DNA from: Ganoderma boninense
Taxonomy: Eukaryota; Basidiomycota; Agaricomycetes; Polyporales; Polyporaceae
DNA: 64,000 nt
Direction of reading: 5' to 3'
Assembly (NCBI GenBank): GCA_002900995.3
Contig: CM035310.1
Span: 959,176 to 1,023,175, forward strand
Part shown: piece by piece, positions 32,323 through 43,798 of the stretch
Position numbering within the stretch: the stretch's first letter is position 1
How the letters are laid out: the number at the start of each line of letters is the position of its first letter
Position numbers and translations under genes: made by a program
Notes under the pieces: generated by a model
Seen by the model: the letters and a program-made list of their open reading frames with translations, nothing else
What the model was told of the DNA's origin: nothing
Database searches by the model: none

Positions 32323-33580
32323 GGGTGCTCACGTCATCCGAGCCCGGGCCCGATGTATTGCAACAGATACTATAGGATACTAATTAGTAGTACGACGCCC
32401 GGTCGCTAGTCAAATGCATGTGCCTGACCACTTCAGTGGACCAGGTCTGTATTTCAGTAGTCGATGTGAGCGATGTCGTCACAACGCGCGCTGTCATACA
32501 CACCGTGGCAATGGAATCCGCTAGTGAAGTAGCACAAAGCACAAACCAGTGGTTGCGCCGCGCGCGCCAACTCAAGGTAGACATAGTGTTGGTGCACGGT
32601 TACGAAACGACGACTGCATCGACCACGATCGGTAAGCGGAACGCAGCGAATGGGAAAAGGGGCCTCATCGCCTCCCGGAACACTTCGCTCCTCCGACGTT
32701 TGAGCGGGCCATCATTCAGCCCAGAAACTTGCTCAGGACCGCGGAGGTCAAGCACGCGCAAAAGTCGGAGCCCGTGCCTGGCCTGAGCCCTCGATCCAGA
32801 CGATGGAACCAAACGCGGGATGTCCGTGGCCGACTCGACCCACACGCGCGGGACATCGATGGTGTGTAGGCGGGGGCAGAGGCGCGCGAATGACACGAAG
32901 GTCTCGACGTCTGCGTGCTGCACAGGGCGGGCAGGGGCCGCGCGCGCGCTGCCACCACTGGGACTTGCCCACAGGAAGCCGGAGGTCTCACCACCGTAAT
33001 GATTGTGAGCGCGGAACCTGTCCTCGTCGTCTGCATGCTCGAGCTCGAGCGCGAGGCTCTCGAGATTGGGCCACGCCTCCGCCATCCGCCGGAAGTCGGT
33101 GTGGGAGTAGGGCACGATGGGGCCGCCAAGGTTGAGAGAGAAGTCGCGGAGGGCGCGCAAGGAGAGGAGGGGCTCGAGGAGCTCCGCGAGTGTCCCGCCT
33201 GGGTCTCTGGAGCCCAGGTAACCGCGCTTCATCTCCATGAGCTGCGAGCAGCTCCAGTGGAAGCCCGTGAGGGACGGGAAGCGCGTAGCCAGGGGATGCA
33301 GGCACTGGGACAGCTCTGCACGGAGGCCGGGGGAGGCTCGGTGGGACGAGCTGAGGGACAGATCACGGAGGCAGGGCGCATCGATGGAGGTGATGAGGCT
33401 GGTGGCGTCCTGTAGGGTACCCCCGATGGAGAGACTGCGGAGTGTCGTGAATTGGATGGGGACATTGACTGGTTCTGAGAGGTAGATGGAGAGGGATTCG
33501 AGGGCCGGAAGGGACGCGATGGATGCAAGACGTTGTGCGCTGAGTGGTTCATGCATTTTGAGGTAGCGGAGTCCTGATGC
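30320..33580. repeat. Tandem-duplicated block, copy A
   Basis: From AGCTGGGCA at about 30,320 to about 33,580 this block matches 41,270-44,776 at high identity, across glycosidase exons and introns, the convergent F-box 3' half and the spacer. The left boundary lies in glycosidase intron 1 and the right boundary inside the F-box/LRR gene. Spacer lengths differ (277 bp here, 538 bp in copy B) because copy B has an insertion. Confidence 0.85.
32600..33580 (-). pseudogene. F-box/LRR gene, 3' part only (block copy A)
   Basis: This matches the C-terminal two thirds of the intact gene at 43,799-45,541, from GLRYLKMHEPL to its stop, nearly identical. Upstream of about 33,580 the frame stays open for some 65 codons, but that sequence is not F-box family: it includes a piece resembling the glycosidase exon 2/3 junction in inverted orientation. 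There is no F-box exon. Very likely non-functional, a by-product of the block duplication. Confidence 0.8.
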
Positions 33581-36500
33581 AGACGCGGTCAGCTGATCGC
33601 GTCCGCCATTGCAAGGACACGGCAACAGCGCGAATACATTTGTTGCAGGCGGGCATCCTGCCTGAGAAACAAACAGAGACTCAGGGAGGGTGGTTGTGCA
33701 TATCTCTGGGTTGTGGGGAGAATATCCCGCACAGTGGCTGGCCATGAACCGCAAGGCGGAGGCAGGGGACACTCTGGATGTCGGCGGCAGACAGATGAGC
33801 GTCTATTCGGCAGACAAGCAGTGCTGCTCGCACCCGGACTCGGAACACAGCTCTCTCGCATTGACCACCACGTCCGACCGTCTCGACGCCGCCGCTCCTC
33901 GCACACACTGTAGATAGCAACATGCAAGCCTGAACTAGTCCACCCGCAACTTGAAGTCCCGCCTCTGCCTGCCCTCGGCCCCTTGCCCACCCCACACACG
34001 CTGCCCGCTGGAGTCCTGCCAGTGCGCATTTTAGTGCCGCTGCACACACCATGAGGTACGTACTGTTTACATGCCTCGGAGCGTCCTGGTCATCGTCCGC
34101 CACGGCCAAGCCTGCGCCCGCCACGTGTCTCCCACTTCCTGCATCCAACTCGGATGCGACTTCAGGTACGTCACCTCGTCTTCCTCGCTCCAGCTCAACC
34201 CTCAACATCAACATCAACGTCGACCCTGCTACGCGCTGCCTGCTACTTGAGTGGAGCTTGACTGAGAAGAGTGAATACGGTACGTACCTCCCCCCAAGAG
34301 TGTCCGCCTCGCGCAGTTGCGTCCGTGTGACAGCACTCCATCGACACACCTCTCTCCCCCGTTTCCTGCGTCCGGCTACTCAAGCTACGTCTCCCCGCCC
34401 TTCCCCGCTCTAGCCCAGCACCAGCCTGTCTGAGAGGCTCGGTACACCGCACGCACCCGTGAGCGCAAAAAGGTACGTACCATACATCTGTCTCCGAGCA
34501 TCCTCGTCCTCTGCCGCCAAACCCGTGCCTGCCGCCTCTCTCCCACTTCCTGCACCCCGCGCGAATGGACACGCATTCTCTCGTCCACTGCCGATGCATG
34601 TACGTGCTGCCAGCGACTTGAGCAGCACCCGATCGAGACACATTCAACTGGTACATACCTTTTCCCAAGAGTATCGGCATCGCGCAGTTGCGTCCGCACC
34701 CCATGGAGACTTTGAAACCCTGGGCACTCCGTCCCCACTTCCCTGCGACTGAGGGCTTGAGGTACGTCTTCTCGTCCCTCTTGTTTTAGTCCAGCAACAG
34801 CCGCTCCGAGAAACTGATACACACTGCCAGCAACCTCCTCAGCGGAGTCCAACCTAGAGCAGTATAAATGGTACATACATTCGCATTTCGGTGCTGAGAG
34901 CGCTGGCTCGGGGCTCACATCGCCACCCACTCTGTCAGCGGGTGTCTTCTCCTTGAGCGTCGGCAAGACTCTGCCTGCGTCGCACGATGAGGTACGTCTT
35001 GTTGTCTTCTCTGCTCCCAGCTGCCGCCGGCACATCCAAGTCATCGTCTAAAGTGAGAATGTGAGACCACCCGCTTTAGCTAGATCTCGCTGATCCAGCC
35101 AATCAAAATAGAATGGTGCATACTTTCGTGTGCGTGCTTCCGCTTCCACTTTCGCCACCCGAGTCCATGTCTGAGTCCTCCATCACGACGCTGCGCTTCC
35201 AGCAGCTTCAGCCGCCTCCGACCGAGTGAAACAAATGTGGTACATACCGTGTGTCCCAATTTCCGTACACTCGAGGTACGCGCGACCTCCTCCTTTGGTT
35301 CGCCCCTTGTGAGCCCTTGTGAAGCCGGGCACGCGACTGTCCTGGCACCCAGGGTGTGCACTAGACAGTTCGCGGGGAGGAGTGTACATCTGACTTGCAT
35401 TGCCGCGCGCTGGCAATTGTTAATCAGCTACGAAGATCAAATTGAGTAATCATGAACAACGCACCTTCCACGGGGTCTCCCCCCATTGCAGCCCGCCATT
35501 GGAGAGATCTGGGCGTCGCCCGAGGCCCTGTGTGATTACTGGGTTGCTGAATCAGTTTCTATCAGCCCGGATAACCTCATGTGGACGTACCAACCACCCT
35601 CGTGCGCATTATTGCTTGCTGCGACATTCTGAGTGCTGTTGTCCAAGTTGGCCATCGGGGATGTTCTTGATCGGTTCCATGTTGGAACTGCCTTCCCAAA
35701 CGTGATCGCGCGCCCTACAAATCCTGGACTCAGGATGTACGTTATCAAGCAAGGAACTATGAGAGAAACGCGCATGGGTCATCTCAGCCTGAGAGCGTGG
35801 CCACCGGCTGCATGGAAATGGGAGTATTGGGCCAGGATCGTGCACGTCTGGGGCAGAGAAGTGAGCGGGGGAGAAGGAGACCTGCTCAGTGCTTTCCACG
35901 ACTTGATATAACGTGCATTCAGAGTTGTCTGAGGGCGGCTCGAGCGTGCTCGGCCCGCGCATAAGTGTGAAACATGCCGGCTAAGTCTGACTGTCTAGGC
36001 TCATCGCCCGTCGTGCTGAATCTTACGTTTTCTCAATTTCTCAGGGGGTTCTGGGTCTCGGAGTTTCTACGCAAATGTGCGCTCACATTGCACACCTTAA
36101 TGTTCACAATCGCTTGCTGATGGACACGGAGAGGGATGAAATGCCAGCCTGAGCAGTGTCTCCTGCGCATGCTTGGATTCCCATCCTCCCCATGTGCAGC
36201 CTGTATTCCATTTGCTGCGAGCACGACTTCAATGGAATGCGTACCATTATTGAAAATGCAAAGAGCTCAGCAAGGGGATTTCAAGGCCATCCAAGCCCGA
36301 ATACTGCGGCCGGAATATCCATTCACAGTTGGCTGCGATCGCCACGGAAGTGCGGCCGGAATAGTGTTTTGAAGCATGCCTAGAACACATTGTCATGATC
36401 GCAAGAAGTGAAGCGAGGGGAGGATGCGGAGCGCCGGCTCCTCAGACCTCAGGCTCGGACCTTGTCCGCGATATTGTATCTTATTTCGCCGAGCTCCGAC

Positions 36501-39500
36501 TGGGCCGATCACGTCCTCCATCATATTGTCTTATTCCTCGTGGCCCGACACATAGAGCGCAATGGAACATTTGTTGAACAACTTGATAGGACATCCAGTA
36601 GAAATACTGCACCAAAGCAGCTCGAGTTCGTGAGTTCAAGATGCAGGCGGGATTAAATAAGTAACTCGGGATGCAAGGGTAAGTCTAAATAAGTTCATGC
36701 ATGCAGAAATGAAGTGGAGTGCATAGCCAAAATGAATGCCGCAAGAGATTAACCTGGCAACCCAGTATCGGGTACAAGAGTTTCCAATTTAGACATCGTC
36801 GAGCTCGGGTCCCGAGTCAAGACAGCGTACCTTGCATACACCCCGCATGCGGTGCCGTGCGCACATGCTACTCACTGGCATGCCGGACGAGCTACAGTGT
36901 TCAGCCAGCAGCCAACGTACTCCTATGGCGAAATCCCAGTAACCCGAGCATTGGCGATTGAGTACCACCGGTGGCGGGCCGCCGCAAGCGAGGTTTCTGA
37001 CAGTCCGAGAGACCGTCCGGCTATACCATTTATTTACAGCAGACGACGACGTTCAAGACACAGCTTAAAACGTCCTCAAGACATAGATAGTCAGTGAGTA
37101 CATTCAGAGAACTGCTGAGCAGTGTGCGGAGCGACGAGCAGCCCATCAAAGTGAGGGAGCGCAAAGCGGAACATGGCGTCCGAGACTCGGACCCTGACGA
37201 GTCTAGAGGGCGGGGGCCGGCATCACTAAATGACGGAATGGTTCTCCCTGCGGTCAGGACAACAGTTCGAGGGCGAGAACACCATAAGCGAAGACGGGAC
37301 GCCCAGTTGGTCACGCGAGGACCGCCAGGGACCGCCCCACACTCGGCACACAGGGTCCGCCGTTCCTCGGATGTGGCTAAAGCCTCAAGCCATCTCCTCC
37401 ATGTGCGCATCCCGTACGACTCGCCGTGCTCGGCCCACTTGCCCGACTCATTAGATGGCGCAGGGCTGGCTCGCGCACGATGCGTGCTTGCATGGCAGGC
37501 CTCGCCCAGTTTCGCCTGAGGAATATTCGGAACATTGGGGCGCGAGACTGCCCGTGCATGTCCCGCGCACGGGCCACCTGCCATCTCTACAAGAACCCCC
37601 GCTGAACGCACTGGAGAGAGCACTCACCTCGAGTACACTCATCGCCTTCCGCCCTCCGCCGCACATCGACTGCAGCCCAGTGCCCGTGTGCTGCATTCCG
37701 CCTCGCTCTGCGGCTCATCTCCCTCCTCCCACGTCGCGACCACTGGCATCTCTCCGGCACCGTGCGAGACTGGGGTTTGATCGCCGGGGGTCTACTTGAA
37801 GTGGCTGGTATGTAACCGGCGACCCGTGTGTGTACCTAGATCTAACTGCAATTATTTCAGCTCCTTGTTGAGGTCAGAGGGTGTGGAGCATTCGCTCACC
37901 GTCCATGGCGGGCCAGCCTTCGGGCTTCGCCACGTTCAAGCACCCTGTGCTGCCCTAGTTGGTAAGTTTTAGCACTCGGCTGGAGCTGCCGTCCATGTGC
38001 AGGCGCAACTGACCATGTGTGCCGCTAGCTGTCGTTCCGGCCACCTTCGCAGTCAGCGCAACTCGGAGCTGACCACACCTGAGGACCGGCCGCGAGGTTC
38101 TCGCCTTCGTGTTCTTGGTGAGTCCGAGACCCTCGTTTGATCGCCGGTACGCTCCCCGCATTGACTGGACTGCGATCGGCAGCTCGGTGCCTAGATCTAG
38201 ATGAGGCGACCCAGGTGAGCCACCGTGTGTGCGTGCTCTGAGCCGAGCTCACCATGTTTTGCCTTTTAGACTCGACAAACGAGTCGCTCCCGAGCCCAGC
38301 TGCAGAGGTACGACTCCAAGGCAGCTGGAGCAGTCCTCCGTGTGTTCTGTTGTCCGGCCTTCAGCACCAAGTAAGCAGCCGGTGGAGAGCGGGAACACGC
38401 ACCTCTCCGAATGCCTCGGGTATGGGTACGTTCCAGGCCCTCGACAGCCCCCGGCCACTCGCTGATACATACGGAAATCACAGGTCAACGCCGACCTCCT
38501 TGTAGATCTGTGGCACACCCACGCCCCGATGCTGCATTCAGAAATATATTGTGCTCGACGTATGTTACACACCAGTCTACCCCACCTATTCCCGGTTCCT
38601 GATTCCAACCGTCGCCCTTGTCAGCGGCAACGCAAGCAGCTCACGGCCGTCTCCCGTCACTCTCGTCCTCGGGCCATGTCCCGTCCGGCTGCAGCATACC
38701 CCGGCTGCGCGTTCGTCCTGCGGGCAGCCGGCGGAGACGCGTCCGAGTCGCATATCGACGGATCCGCGTGTTCCAGCTCACTCTCGTGTCGCCCGATGCC
38801 GAGCCCGCGAGTGTCTTCTCCTGATGGTGCGTTGCCCGAACATATTGCACCACACTGGAGGGTACCTGACCGCGACCTTGTCTGCAGGATCCATCGGCTG
38901 CCGCACGTTCCCCTTCGTCCATGCCGTCGTGCCGTTCAATGTACGGCTCGACCATGCTCATGCGCCTTTGCGGCGTGTGTTCGAGCCGGCTCGGCCCTCA
39001 GATCTGCATCTGTGTGCCCGGCTAATCTCGCCGTGCCGTCTTGAACTGTGCGGCCCATGCATGCCCGCCGGGCACCCAAACCCTCGGCACCATCCCTCGC
39101 AGGTCCTGGTAGTGATTTTGCGCCCCTGCGATGCTGCCACGTTGCTCCTCCCGTCGAACCGGAGCGCATGCGACCCGACCGCCGACGTGGGTCCCTGTGT
39201 GTCCCGACGAAGCTCTATAAGCATGAACCATCAGTCCGTAACGCGAACGACACGTACCGTCGTCCATGCGCATCCCCACGATGCGTTCTCGACAGTTCCG
39301 GGTCTGGGCTATACCGCGTCCCCCGCGCGTGCCTACCTTGAATCGCGATGCTCCGCATCCCCGACGCTCTAAACCGGTCCCACGACCTCGTAAACGTCCC
39401 ATTTCCGCACTAAGCCCAGTCCGAGTGACCGCTGCGCAGAGGTCCCAGTGTTGTGCCCCCCGCCCAGGCACCAGCTCTGCACCACCTAAATGCCGGCTGT

Positions 39501-41269
39501 CAGAACTTGGCCTCGCCGGCTGGTTAACGTCTGTACGCACCTTACGGCGTCGTCACAAATCGCCGGTGACATCGCCCTGCATGTCCAGGGGGCCCTGTGG
39601 GACGCGAACGGGTGGGGCGAAATTCGAGCGCAATGAAATCGCGCTTTTTGGCGATTTTCAGACCTCGCCCCATCGCCGCGAAACCGGGGGCGCTCGATGC
39701 ATAGCGATGCAGAGACCCTGTAAAACATGATTAGCACATGGGAAAACGCACCGTGAGTCGCTGAGACACCTTTTTCCCGCTCGCCACGCCCGCCCGCTGT
39801 GCGACCTCGGTACGACGCCGCCGGATCCACGTTCCACCACTCGCCGGCCGTCGGTCGATGCATCCTGGACTTCATTGGGGGCGCCTCGGATGACGGCGGG
39901 GGAGTGGACGGCGTGACAGGATGGGCGGTCGCGAATTACAATGAAATCAGCGGTCCGGGTCCCTTTTCAAACCCACCCCCGCCGGCGCAACGCCGTCCTC
40001 ATTCGTCGCGCGGGTGACCATGGATGCTGGGACACCCATTGCGCCGGCCGTCGGACGTCGGGCGCGCGAGATGTGGCGCGTTTTGTGCGCAGGGTGGAGG
40101 GGTTCGGCACGGCCCCGTGCCAACGTGCCACGGCCGGCCTCGGGACGCGTACTCCCAGTCGCAGCGTCATCGGTGCATGCTGGGCAACGTGTTTTGCGGC
40201 CGCGGCGACTCGCAACATGTTCGCTTTGGAGGAGTCCGGCTGGCCGGTGGCGATGTTCGCTCTGCGCAGAGCTTGGTGTGCTGCCGGGGCACTGCGCGCA
40301 CTCGGGGCATCTGCGCCCGGGCTCGATGGTCACCTCTGGCATGTTGGATGTAGCGAGGGGATGCACGAACCGTTGTGCTAGGCCCCGATGACGGCGCTCG
40401 CGTCTCCTCCTTGAACCATTGAGCCGGAGACTGCGCCATGTCCTAGTCTTTGCGTGACTGCAGTGCGCCGGTTTGGGGATGCGGAGAACGACGACAGGGC
40501 TCACCTGCACGTCTAGATGAGAAGGTCGTGCCTCCCAGCTTGATGGAGGTGCCGGAAAGACCTGGCGGACGCGCATTGTGCACGCTCGCATCGTGCATCG
40601 TCGGCAACGGAGCCGGAGCCACGGATGGAAGAATACTTGAGAGGCGAGGGTGACGGACGCAGTGAGTTGCCGTGCCGTCCGAGAGGCAGAAGGGAGCGGC
40701 GGCAGGGGCATAGCACGGCAGGCAGCGGAGAGACTGTGGCCGGGGGCGAACATCGCAGCGGCCGGTGAGAGCGGAGGAAGAGGCAGCGACGTTGGCTCCA
40801 TTGCAGCCGTCAGAGAGGAACGGGAGGCGAGAAGAGTGGTTGCCTGCCACCCGGAGTCTGGGCGGGGAACACAGGCCAGTAAGCGAAGAGAGAGCATGGA
40901 GGGCGTACCGAGGCTGAGATCGCCAACAACAGTCCTCCAGTGCACGCACGCTGGCTGAATATACGCGCCAGGCAAGACGGCATTGGAGCCTATCCGTCGA
41001 CGAGTTGATGCGGCCGCTGGAGAGGACACCCGGAGCGCGGAGCAGTGAAAACAAGCAGAAGAAGCGGACAGACGAGGGCAAACGACGACGCAGAACCGCG
41101 TGAAAAGCGTCCCAGAACGAGCGAGGAAACGCGTCGAGCGAGCAGAAGCAGAAGCCACGCAGACCCTCGATGTCTGTCGACGGCGGGAGCAATGGCCGTG
41201 CACTGCTCTCCCTGCTGCCCGGCAAACTCCGACTCGTCCAACGCGCCCGCAAGTAATCGTATATTCTTA
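33581..41269. other. 7.7-kb non-coding, repeat-bearing filler between duplicated blocks
   Basis: Long frames exist (for example minus 39947-41203, plus 38551-39372), but they are Arg/Pro/Ser/Cys-rich, overlap one another on both strands and match nothing I know, as expected in GC-rich non-coding DNA. From 33.9 to 35.3 kb and again near 37.8-38.3 kb there are imperfect repeats. The part at 35.4-37.0 kb is less GC-rich and featureless. No reverse transcriptase, integrase or transposase motif is seen. It sits exactly at the junction of a tandem duplication, so it was either inserted there or came with it. Confidence 0.6.
34040..35290 (+). repeat. Imperfect tandem array with splice-donor-like GGTACGT units
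   Basis: GGTACGT, mostly preceded by A, occurs at about 34054, 34167, 34285, 34471, 34762 and 34991, with GGTACGC at about 35275. TGGTACATAC or a close variant recurs at about 34648, 34870, 35113 and 35239. Longer units also repeat: the stretch with CGCGCAGTTGCGTCCG near 34,310 and 34,685 (about 376 apart), and one with CTCCCACTTCCTGCA near 34,130 and 34,545. No protein frame runs through. Confidence 0.6.
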
Positions 41270-43260
41270 CAGCTGGGCAGCCTTGCGCAACGCTTCGTAC
41301 TTCGAGGTGCATCGCTTCTCCAACGCTGTCACGGACTTGACGTCCTGACAGCGAGCACGTGAGGTGATGACGACAATCGTAACTTCTGCTTCTTGCCCTC
41401 TGGATCCTTCCAAGCATTTGTCTTCGATTCCGCAAGGCGGACACGGTGAGCTGACCGCGTCTGCACCAGGTGCGGCAAGAACTTCCGAGCGGGCGCCCCC
41501 GTCGTGCCCCCAGGCGGCGAGTTCCCCACCCCAGCCTCCTCCTCAAAGCCGCTCCTCGCCTTCAGCTGCTCCCCCGCCATCAAGCCGTACCTCCCCGCCG
41601 ACGCGTCCACAACCCAGACCTTCCTGATCGACGCGCCCGTCGTGTACTCGCACATCGCGGGCACCGCGCCCATCACCCTGCCCAAGCGCGCGGCCCCGAG
41701 CCCGCTCGAGGTCACCGTGTCCGTCGGCGGGAAGACGCTCGCGACAGGCTCGCTCGCCCCGAACTCGTCCACGGCCCTCTCGTTCTCGCTGACGGACCTC
41801 AGCCCGCAGACCGCACTGTACGACGTGAAGTGCACGGCGCGGTACGGCTCGAGCGCAAACTACACCGCGGCGGCGCAGCTGGCGTACCTCCCCGACCCCC
41901 CTGCGGGGCGGTCGGTGACGAAGATGGACTTGCGCACGGGGGCGCTGCTCGCGCAGCCGGCGAACGGGAAGGGCGGGGCGTACGAGACTGTGTTCCCGGT
42001 GGGGTACTACACGAGCTTTGATTGGCTGGCTGCGAACTTGTCGACGATTGACGAGGTTGCTGCTCAGGGCTACACGGTGGTAAGTAAGGCAGCCGTGTTT
42101 TTGCCTGAGTTGTTCGAATGGGAGTCCACGCTGATGCTTTGAGTGCAGATTCACCCCGTCCCGCCGTTCAGCAACATGACGGCGTTGACCGCGGTAGTTG
42201 AGCGCATGGAGAAGGTCGGCATCTACTTGATGTACGACATGCGCTAGTGAGTGTCGCATATTTCTCTCCTCTTGTCCGCGCCTCTCTCCCACCCAACTCA
42301 CACACCATTGCAGCACCTACCAGAACTCGACCTCCGTCACCGAGCAGGTGAACAGCATCAAAAACAGCCCCGCGCTCCTGCTCTGGTACACGGGCGACGA
42401 GCCCGACGGCACGTCCGATCCCCTCAACGCGACGGTCGCCGCGTACGACCTCATCAACTCGCTCGACGGCTACCACCCCGTCTCGCTGGTCCTCAACTGC
42501 AACGACTACCACTGGGCGGACTACGCCGCCGGCGCCGACATCCTCATGCAGGACGCCTACACCATCGGCACCAACACGACCTGGTCTGTCGTCTGGGTAC
42601 GTCTTCCCGCTCCCGCTCACGCAATTCCTATGTCTCACTTATCACCCGTCGCACACACCACCGACAGGACGCCCCATGCACGCCCGACTTCGGCGACTGC
42701 GGGTGCGACGACTGCATCGGCGCGCTCGCCGACATCTCCGCGCGTATGGACGTGTTCGCCGCGCGGCGCGTCGCCTCGGGCTGGACGCGCACACCAAGGC
42801 GCTCTGGACGGTCCCGCAGGGCTTCGGCGACGAGCTGTACTGGAGCCGCGCGCCGACGGGCACTGAGTTCGTCGTCGAGGCTGTGCTGGGGATCAACCAC
42901 GGCGCGCGCGGCGCCGTCTCGTGGACCGCGCCTGCCCCCGCGGACATCACCGCGTCGGGCGCCGCGCTGTCCCGTGCGCTCGCCGCGTCGATGAAGCAGT
43001 TCTTATTGAGCCCGCAGGCGAGCTTCGTGCATGTGCTGAGCAATGGGGTGGACGTCGGCATGTGGACGGTGGGCGGCGAGACGCTCGTGCTAGCGACGAA
43101 CATGGAGTATGCGGCGAGGGAGTTTGACTTGGGCGCGGTGCCGGGCGTCGCGATGGGGGTTGAGCAGGTGTATGATGGCGGGGCGCGGTTGAAGGGGGCT
43201 CATACGATCGAGCTGGACAGTACGGGCTCGGGAGGGTTCGTTGTCGGGACTGTCGGGTAA
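41270..43260 (+). pseudogene. Glycosidase-like gene, second copy, 5'-truncated and frameshifted
   Basis: This is nearly identical to 30,320-32,322, but it begins inside the equivalent of intron 1, so the signal-peptide exon and promoter are absent. The acceptor before exon 2 is changed (GTGAAG to GTGAGG). A two-base insertion at about 42,790, in a CGCACACC run, shifts the frame of the last exon: the first part reads on in a wrong frame, and the correct C-terminal frame resumes in another register. It keeps the same 24-nt intron candidate with the in-frame TGA as the intact copy. Non-functional as a secreted enzyme. Confidence 0.85.
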
Positions 43261-43516
43261 GGATACTCGCGACCATCCACACATGCGCCCGGGTTCTACG
43301 TATTTGGATAGACACTAATTGTACAACCCACGGTCACAAGTAAAATATACGCAGATACCCGGCATCCATTCACCACGTCTAGGCTGGAGCGCAGTGCGAG
43401 ATTGTGGGCTTCGTACACACCACGCAATGCCTGCCGCTACTAGTCGAGGTAAGCACACGACATTACTTGGCCTTGGGCCAAGCATTCACTAGGTGCAGAT
43501 CAGAATATTTCACCCA

Positions 43517-43732
43517 AAATACTGTAAAGGTTACGGTAAAAGTAGTCCGAATATGTTTACCAGCACAGGCCGTGAAGACTGCAACACCTCTTTCTACTTA
43601 GTGAAATACAGTCCTATCATGCTGCGCTCCAAATATTCTTTCCGGTCAATCTACAAAGGGCTTGACTGTTGCCACAAGGAAAAGGATGATAAAGGTATTC
43701 CCATTATCTTTACCCTATCCTTTACAGTATTT
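43517..43732. mobile_element. AT-rich short inverted-repeat insertion in block copy B
   Basis: A perfect 14-bp inverted pair, AAATACTGTAAAGG at 43517-43530 and its complement at 43719-43732, bounds AT-rich DNA in a GC-rich setting. Partial complementarity continues a few bases outward. Copy A lacks the sequence, so it arrived after the duplication or was lost from A. It has no coding capacity; probably a MITE-like insertion whose exact ends lie within 43.50-43.79 kb. Confidence 0.55.
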
Positions 43733-43798
43733 CAGGCAAAACATCCTGATTGGCATCCAGTGATTGTTATTAGAACTTGAAGCAGACATGGCGCGCAG

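Noticed and set aside
39947..41203. Minus-strand 418-codon frame
   Set aside because: Arg/Ser/Pro-rich without domain, intron or conserved block; plus-strand frames of similar quality overlap it. Typical of GC-rich non-coding DNA.
33581..41269. LTR retrotransposon in the filler
   Set aside because: No long direct repeats at its ends by eye, and no reverse transcriptase, RNase H or integrase motifs in any frame.
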